DNA of 64,000 bases from Micromonospora musae (GTDB taxonomy: Bacteria; Actinomycetota; Actinomycetes; Mycobacteriales; Micromonosporaceae), in the NCBI RefSeq assembly GCF_003626635.1, contig NZ_RAZT01000001.1, forward strand, positions 62,001 through 126,000. The letters run 5' to 3'. This document shows positions 60,341 to 64,000 of this stretch, one piece after another. Under the pieces are notes generated by a model that saw only the letters and a program-made list of their open reading frames with translations, searched no databases and was not told where the DNA came from. The translations under genes were made by a program, and so were the position numbers. Each line of letters begins with the position of its first letter. Positions within the stretch are counted from its first letter, which is position 1.

Positions 60341-61479
60341 CTGTCGACCGGATCCTCCCCAGCGACGAGGCCCGCGACCTGCTGGACCTCGCCACCGAGA
60401 TCGCCGACCGGGAGCTCGCGCCCAAGGTCACCGGGTACGAGGAGCGCGGCGAGTTCCCCCGCGAGGTGCTGCGCACCCTGGGCCGGGCCGGGCTGCTCGG
60501 CCTGCCCTACCCGGAGGAGTACGGCGGGGCCGCCCAGCCGTACGAGGTCTACGTGCAGGTGCTGGAGATCCTCGCCAGCCGCTGGCTCGCGGTCGCCGAG
60601 GCGGTCAGCGTGCACACCCTCTCCTGCTACCCGGTGGCCCAGTTCGGCACGGCGGAGCAGCGCAAACTGCTGCCCGACATGATCGGCGGCGAACTGCTCG
60701 GCGCGTACTGCCTCACCGAGCCGCAGGGCGGTTCGGACGCCGCGTCGCTCACCACGAAGGCGGTGCGCGACGGCGACGCGTACGTCGTGACCGGCACCAA
60801 GGCGTGGATCACCCACGCCCGGTCGGCGGACTTCTACAACATCTTCTGCCGTACCGGCGGGCCGGGCACGGCGGGCATCTCCTGCCTCGTCGCCGACCGG
60901 AACACCCCCGGCATCCAACCGCAGGCCCCCGAGCGCACCATGGGTCTGCACTCCTCACCCGTGGCCCAGATCGCCTTCGACGGCGCCCGGGTGCCGGCCG
61001 AGCGGCTGGTCGGCGGGGAGGGGGCGGGCTTCACCATCGCGATGTCCGCACTGGACTCGGGACGGCTCGGCATCGCCGCCTGCGCGGTGGGGTTGGCCCA
61101 GGCGGCGCTGGACTACGCGGTCGGGTACGCCAAGCAGCGGCAGCAGTTCGGCCGGGCCGTCATCGACTTCCAGGGGCTCGGGTTCATGCTGGCCGAGCAC
61201 GCGACCCAGGTCTCCGCGGCCCGCGCCCTGCTGCTGGCGGCCGCGCGGCTGCGCGACGCCGGGCGGCCGTACGCGGTGGAGGCGGCCAAGGCGAAGCTCT
61301 TCGCTTCCGACGTGGCGATGCGGGTGACCACCGACGCGGTGCAGGTGCTCGGCGGGGCGGGCTACGTCGTCGACCACCCGGTGGAGCGGTACATGCGGGA
61401 GGCGAAGGTGCTCCAGATCGTCGAGGGCACCAACCAGATCCAGCGGCTGGTCATCTCGCGGGCGCTGGCGAGGGGCTGA
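60337..61479 (+). CDS. Acyl-CoA dehydrogenase
   Basis: The 380-residue flavoprotein has the family order: N-terminal helix (DEARDLLDLATEIADRELAP), LGLPYPEEYGG near 54-64, YCLTEPQGGSDAASL near 125-139, middle beta domain with WITHAR, then C-terminal helices. The end has GGAGYVVDHPVERYMREAKVLQIVEGTNQIQRLVIS near 341-376; the Glu before GTNQIQ is the probable catalytic base in most short-chain members. It oxidises an acyl-CoA with FAD, passing electrons to ETF; chain length is unknown. ATG 60337 overlaps the M24 peptidase stop. The pairing with a peptidase suggests amino-acid or acyl-amide catabolism. Confidence 0.93.
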   Translation: MTVDRILPSDEARDLLDLATEIADRELAPKVTGYEERGEFPREVLRTLGRAGLLGLPYPEEYGGAAQPYEVYVQVLEILASRWLAVAEAVSVHTLSCYPVAQFGTAEQRKLLPDMIGGELLGAYCLTEPQGGSDAASLTTKAVRDGDAYVVTGTKAWITHARSADFYNIFCRTGGPGTAGISCLVADRNTPGIQPQAPERTMGLHSSPVAQIAFDGARVPAERLVGGEGAGFTIAMSALDSGRLGIAACAVGLAQAALDYAVGYAKQRQQFGRAVIDFQGLGFMLAEHATQVSAARALLLAAARLRDAGRPYAVEAAKAKLFASDVAMRVTTDAVQVLGGAGYVVDHPVERYMREAKVLQIVEGTNQIQRLVISRALARG

Positions 61480-61497
61480 GGCGACCCGGTGTGCCCG

Positions 61498-61532
61498 GGC
61501 CGGCGCGTTGTGTCGATCACCGCGCGCCGGCC
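61498..61532 (+). terminator. Hairpin after the acyl-CoA dehydrogenase gene
   Basis: GGCCGGCGCG (61498-61507) pairs with CGCGCCGGCC (61523-61532). It lies 18 bases after the stop, before the Lrp promoter. Confidence 0.55.
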
Positions 61533-61567
61533 GGCGTCGCCTCGTCGCCGTCGGACGTTTTTCCCGG

Positions 61568-61573
61568 TAGTTT
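61568..61573 (+). promoter_or_regulatory. -10 box, leaderless promoter of the Lrp regulator
   Basis: TAGTTT ends 7 bases before GTG 61581. Confidence 0.6.
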
Positions 61574-61580
61574 GCACGCC

Positions 61581-62087
61581 GTGGAGGAGACCGACCGCGC
61601 CATCATCGCCGCGCTGACCGCTGACGGCCGGCTTTCGTACACGGATCTGGCCGAGAAGGTGGGCCTGTCGGTGTCCGCAGTGCACCAGCGGGTGCGCCGG
61701 CTGGAACAGCGGGGCGTCATCAAGGGGTACGCGGCGCGGGTCGCCTTCGAGGCGCTGGAGCTGCCGCTCACCGCGTTCGTGGCGATCCGGCCGTTCGACC
61801 CGTCGCAGCCGGACGACGCGCCGGAGCGGTTGGCGCACCTGCCCGAGATCGACTCGTGCTACTCGGTGGCGGGCGAGGACTTCTACATGCTGCTGGTGCG
61901 GGTGGCCGGCCCCGCGGACCTGGAACGGCTGCTGCAGGAGATCCGTACCGCGGCGAACGTCACCACCCGGACGACGGTGGTGCTCTCCACCCCGTACGAG
62001 AACCGGCCGCCGAAGATCAGCGCGGGACCGTCGAGTCGGGCGCGGTCCCGGGCGCCGGAGGAGCGGGCTGATTCCAGCGCAGGATGA
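61581..62087 (+). CDS. Lrp/AsnC family transcriptional regulator
   Basis: The 168-residue protein has the N-terminal helix-turn-helix (EETDRAIIAALTADGRLSYTDLAEKVGLSVSAVHQRVRRLEQRGVI) and the C-terminal RAM ligand domain (LPLTAFVAIRPF, SVAGEDFYMLLVRVAGPADLERLLQ). A polar C-terminal tail of about 25 residues (SAGPSSRARSRAP) extends past the family. It lies next to the M24 peptidase and acyl-CoA dehydrogenase operon on the same strand and may regulate it in response to an amino acid; that is inference. Its last 71 bases overlap the convergent histidine phosphatase gene. Confidence 0.92.
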   Translation: MEETDRAIIAALTADGRLSYTDLAEKVGLSVSAVHQRVRRLEQRGVIKGYAARVAFEALELPLTAFVAIRPFDPSQPDDAPERLAHLPEIDSCYSVAGEDFYMLLVRVAGPADLERLLQEIRTAANVTTRTTVVLSTPYENRPPKISAGPSSRARSRAPEERADSSAG

Positions 62088-62628
62088 CCCGCCGCCCGTG
62101 CTCGTGACCGAGCACGCTCACCGTGGCGGTGTCCAGCCGCAGGAGCCCACCGGCGGACGGCGGTAGGCCGATCCAGCGGGCGCCGAGCACGCGCAGGCTG
62201 TGCGCGTGCCCGACCAGCGCGACGGTGCCCTGGTCCAGCAGGGGAGCGACCCGGTCGAGGATCCGGTCCAGCCGCTCGCCGACCTGCCCGGGGGTCTCGC
62301 CGCCCGGGCAACCGTCGGTCCAGATGTTCCAGTGAGGGTCGTCCTCGTGGATGTCGACGGTGGTGCGTCCCTCGTAGTCGCCGTAGTTCCACTCGGCGAG
62401 GTCCTCGTCGACCGCGTCGACGGTGAGACCGGCGAGTTGGGCGGTGCGCAGCGCCCGGACCCGGGGGCTCGCCAGCACCCTCGCGAAGCGCCGACCGGCG
62501 AGGAACGCGGCGAGGGTGCGGGCCTGCCGCTCTCCGTCGGCGGTGAGCTCCAGGTCGGTGTACGAGGTGTGCCGGCGGCTGGCGCTCCAGGTCGTCTCGC
62601 CGTGCCGGATCAGCAGGAGCTCTCCCAT
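62017..62628 (-). CDS. Histidine phosphatase family protein
   Basis: The 203-residue protein begins MGELLLIRHGETTWSASRRHT; RHG is the phospho-His site. LAEWNYGDYEGRTTVDI near residues 81-97 has the acidic donor, and ALVGHAHSLRVLGARW near 142-157 has the second His. ATG 62628 starts the family N-terminus; an upstream ATG at 62640 would add four residues. It is a phosphoglycerate-mutase-like phosphatase, possibly acting on sugar or nucleotide phosphates. Its C-terminus overlaps the convergent Lrp gene. Confidence 0.88.
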   Translation of the reverse strand: MGELLLIRHGETTWSASRRHTSYTDLELTADGERQARTLAAFLAGRRFARVLASPRVRALRTAQLAGLTVDAVDEDLAEWNYGDYEGRTTVDIHEDDPHWNIWTDGCPGGETPGQVGERLDRILDRVAPLLDQGTVALVGHAHSLRVLGARWIGLPPSAGGLLRLDTATVSVLGHEHGRRVILRWNQPAPPAPGTAPDSTVPR

Positions 62629-62682
62629 ACGCCCAGTCAACCACGAGCCGGGGGAGGGCCGGGCGCGGCTGGTGGGCGGGGA

Positions 62683-63522
62683 CTAGCCGGCCACGGACTG
62701 GGTGCCGAGGACGGTGAGCAGGGCGAGTCGTTCGGCGTCCTCGGTGCCGGGCGCGGCGGTGTAGACCATGATCCGCAGGTCGCTGCCGGCGACGGTGAGC
62801 ACATCGCAGTCCAGGGTCAGCGCGCCGACCCGGGGATGCTCGACGGTCTTGCGGGCGGCCTCGTGCCGGCCGACGGCGCCGGCGTCCCACAGCTCGGCGA
62901 ACCGGGCGCTGCCGGCCCGCAGCTGCCCGATCAGCCGGCGCAGGCGCGGATCGGCCGGGTAGCGCCCGGCGGCGACGCGCAGGTCGGCGACGAGGGCGGC
63001 CTCGAGCCCGCGCCGCTCCTGTGTGTTGAGCCGGACCCGGGAGCCGGGGCCGAGGAAGTGCCGCCACACGCCGTTGCGTTCGTCGCCCTGCCAGCCCGAC
63101 GGGTCGCCCATCAGCGCCGCGTACGGCGGATTCGCCACCAGCAGCGTCCAGGCGGCGTCGTGGACCGCGACCGGAATGCCGGCCAGCCGGTCGAGCAGCC
63201 GCTGCACGCTGGGGTTGATCGTGGTGGGCATCGTCTCCGGGCCCGGCTGCGCCAGCCCGGCCAGCCGGTGCAGGTGCGCGCGCTCCGGGTCGGTGAGCCG
63301 CAGCGCCCGGGCCAGGGCGGCGACGACCTGCGCCGAGGGGTGGGAGGCCCGGCCCTGTTCGAGGCGGGTGAGGTAGTCGACGGAGATGCCGGCGAGCAGC
63401 GCCAGCTCCTCGCGGCGCAGCCCGGCCGCGCGCCGGGCTCGGCCGGCGGGCAGCCCCGCGGCCTCGGGTGGCACCCGGTCGCGCCAGCGGCGCACCGCCC
63501 GCCCGAACTCCGCCGTGGTCAT
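62683..63522 (-). CDS. XRE-family regulator with MmyB-like ligand domain
   Basis: The 279-residue protein has an N-terminal helix-turn-helix (RARRAAGLRREELALLAGISVDYLTRLEQGRASHPSAQVV near residues 28-67) and a C-terminal PAS-like MmyB domain. The domain carries WTLLVANPPYAALMGD near 122-137, RHFLGPGSRVRLNTQER, and HPRVGALTLDCDVLTVAGSDLRIMVYTAAPGTED near 226-259. The architecture is common in actinobacterial repressors of neighbouring oxidoreductases, and a divergent SDR gene starts 103 bases away, a likely target. ATG 63522 follows a CAGACT box (one base off TANNNT) by 6 bases. Confidence 0.92.
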   Translation of the reverse strand: MTTAEFGRAVRRWRDRVPPEAAGLPAGRARRAAGLRREELALLAGISVDYLTRLEQGRASHPSAQVVAALARALRLTDPERAHLHRLAGLAQPGPETMPTTINPSVQRLLDRLAGIPVAVHDAAWTLLVANPPYAALMGDPSGWQGDERNGVWRHFLGPGSRVRLNTQERRGLEAALVADLRVAAGRYPADPRLRRLIGQLRAGSARFAELWDAGAVGRHEAARKTVEHPRVGALTLDCDVLTVAGSDLRIMVYTAAPGTEDAERLALLTVLGTQSVAG

Positions 63523-63624
63523 GCCCCCAGTCTGCCCCGCCGGCCGGTGCCCAGGGTGGCCCTGGCGTTCCCAGGAAAACCGGGTGCCTGGCCGGCCGCG
63601 CGGTCCCGGCGCACCGTTGCGGGC

Positions 63625-64000
63625 ATGACGACGACACTGATCACTGGAGCGAACAAGGGTCTCGGCTTCGAGACCGCTCGGCGGCTGCTCGCCGCGGGGC
63701 ACACCGTCTGGGTCGGCAGCCGGGACGCGGATCGCGGCCGGGCCGCGGCCGAGCGCCTGGGCGCCCGGTTCGTGCTGCTCGACGTCACCGACGACGCGTC
63801 GGTCGCGGCGGCGGTACGGACCGTCGAGGCGGCGGGGGGCCTGGACGTGCTGGTCAACAACGCCGGCATCGAGGCGCGTAAACCGGACAACGGGGTGGTG
63901 ACCGCCGCGGAGGTGACCGGCGAGGAGATGCGGACGATGTTCGAGACGAACGTCTTCGGACTGGTCCGGGTCACCCACGCGTTCCTGCCGCTGCTGCGAC
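63625..64000 (+). CDS. Short-chain dehydrogenase/reductase (5' part; runs off the window)
   Basis: The visible 125 residues start MTTTLITGANKGLGFETARRLLAAG, the TGxxxGxG cofactor motif of SDRs. VLLDVTDDASVA is the strand-beta-4 region with Asp, and LDVLVNNAGIEA near residues 73-84 is the NNAG motif. The catalytic Tyr-x3-Lys lies beyond the window end. ATG 63625 is the first in-frame start at the family N-terminus. It is divergent from the XRE/MmyB regulator, which is the usual neighbour. Substrate unknown. Confidence 0.92.
   Translation, partial: MTTTLITGANKGLGFETARRLLAAGHTVWVGSRDADRGRAAAERLGARFVLLDVTDDASVAAAVRTVEAAGGLDVLVNNAGIEARKPDNGVVTAAEVTGEEMRTMFETNVFGLVRVTHAFLPLLR

Overview
The window is high-GC actinobacterial DNA, most like Micromonospora or a close relative in the Micromonosporaceae. 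The grounds are mycothiol ligase (mshC), the Pup-proteasome system (pup, dop, pafA, prcBA, arc), an F420-type luciferase-like oxidoreductase, frequent GTG starts, and many genes whose start codon lies 6-9 bases after a TANNNT box with no leader. Gene order resembles the mycobacterial block from an M20 peptidase and uppP through mshC, metH, PAC2, trmI, arc, dop, pup, prcBA, pafA, pafBC, tatAC and helY (this synteny is from memory). The species is not certain.

Layout. 1-5.2 kb: tail of an M20 peptidase, DUF5703, aldo/keto reductase, LLM oxidoreductase, uppP and a secreted lysozyme-like protein. 5.2-6.5 kb: a gene-free divergent gap packed with tandem and palindromic repeats. 6.5-13.6 kb: histidine phosphatase, DUF3090, SCO1664-like protein, mshC, hydroxyacid dehydrogenase, GntR regulator, and PAC2 with a coupled 30-codon leader ORF. 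13.7-17.3 kb: metH. 17.3-19.5 kb: a small accessory patch with two hypothetical genes, a SUKH (SMI1/KNR4) gene and long palindromes. 19.5-23.7 kb: ECF sigma factor with DGPF protein, methyltransferase, zinc metallopeptidase and HAD hydrolase. 23.9-29.4 kb: MacB-like ABC exporter and a NarL-type two-component system.

29.5-49.6 kb is the core: RecB-like nuclease, site-2 protease, trmI, DUF5998, ferredoxin, then arc, dop, pup, an HNH endonuclease, prcB, prcA, pafA, a small membrane protein, and after three unrelated genes (bicupin, DUF3866, cation efflux) pafB, pafC, tatA and tatC. Dop deamidates Pup and reverses pupylation, PafA attaches Pup, ARC unfolds tagged proteins into the PrcAB chamber, and PafBC is known in mycobacteria as a DNA-damage transcription activator. 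The HNH gene inside the operon overlaps prcB by 82 bases.

49.6-64 kb: diacylglycerol kinase, EamA exporter, HAD hydrolase, HelY helicase, 5'-3' exonuclease, a small membrane protein, an HxlR-peroxiredoxin fusion, a secreted GH18 chitinase with ricin-type lectin domain, M24 peptidase with acyl-CoA dehydrogenase, Lrp regulator, histidine phosphatase, XRE/MmyB regulator and the 5' part of an SDR gene. No tRNA, rRNA, CRISPR array, transposase or prophage gene was recognised.
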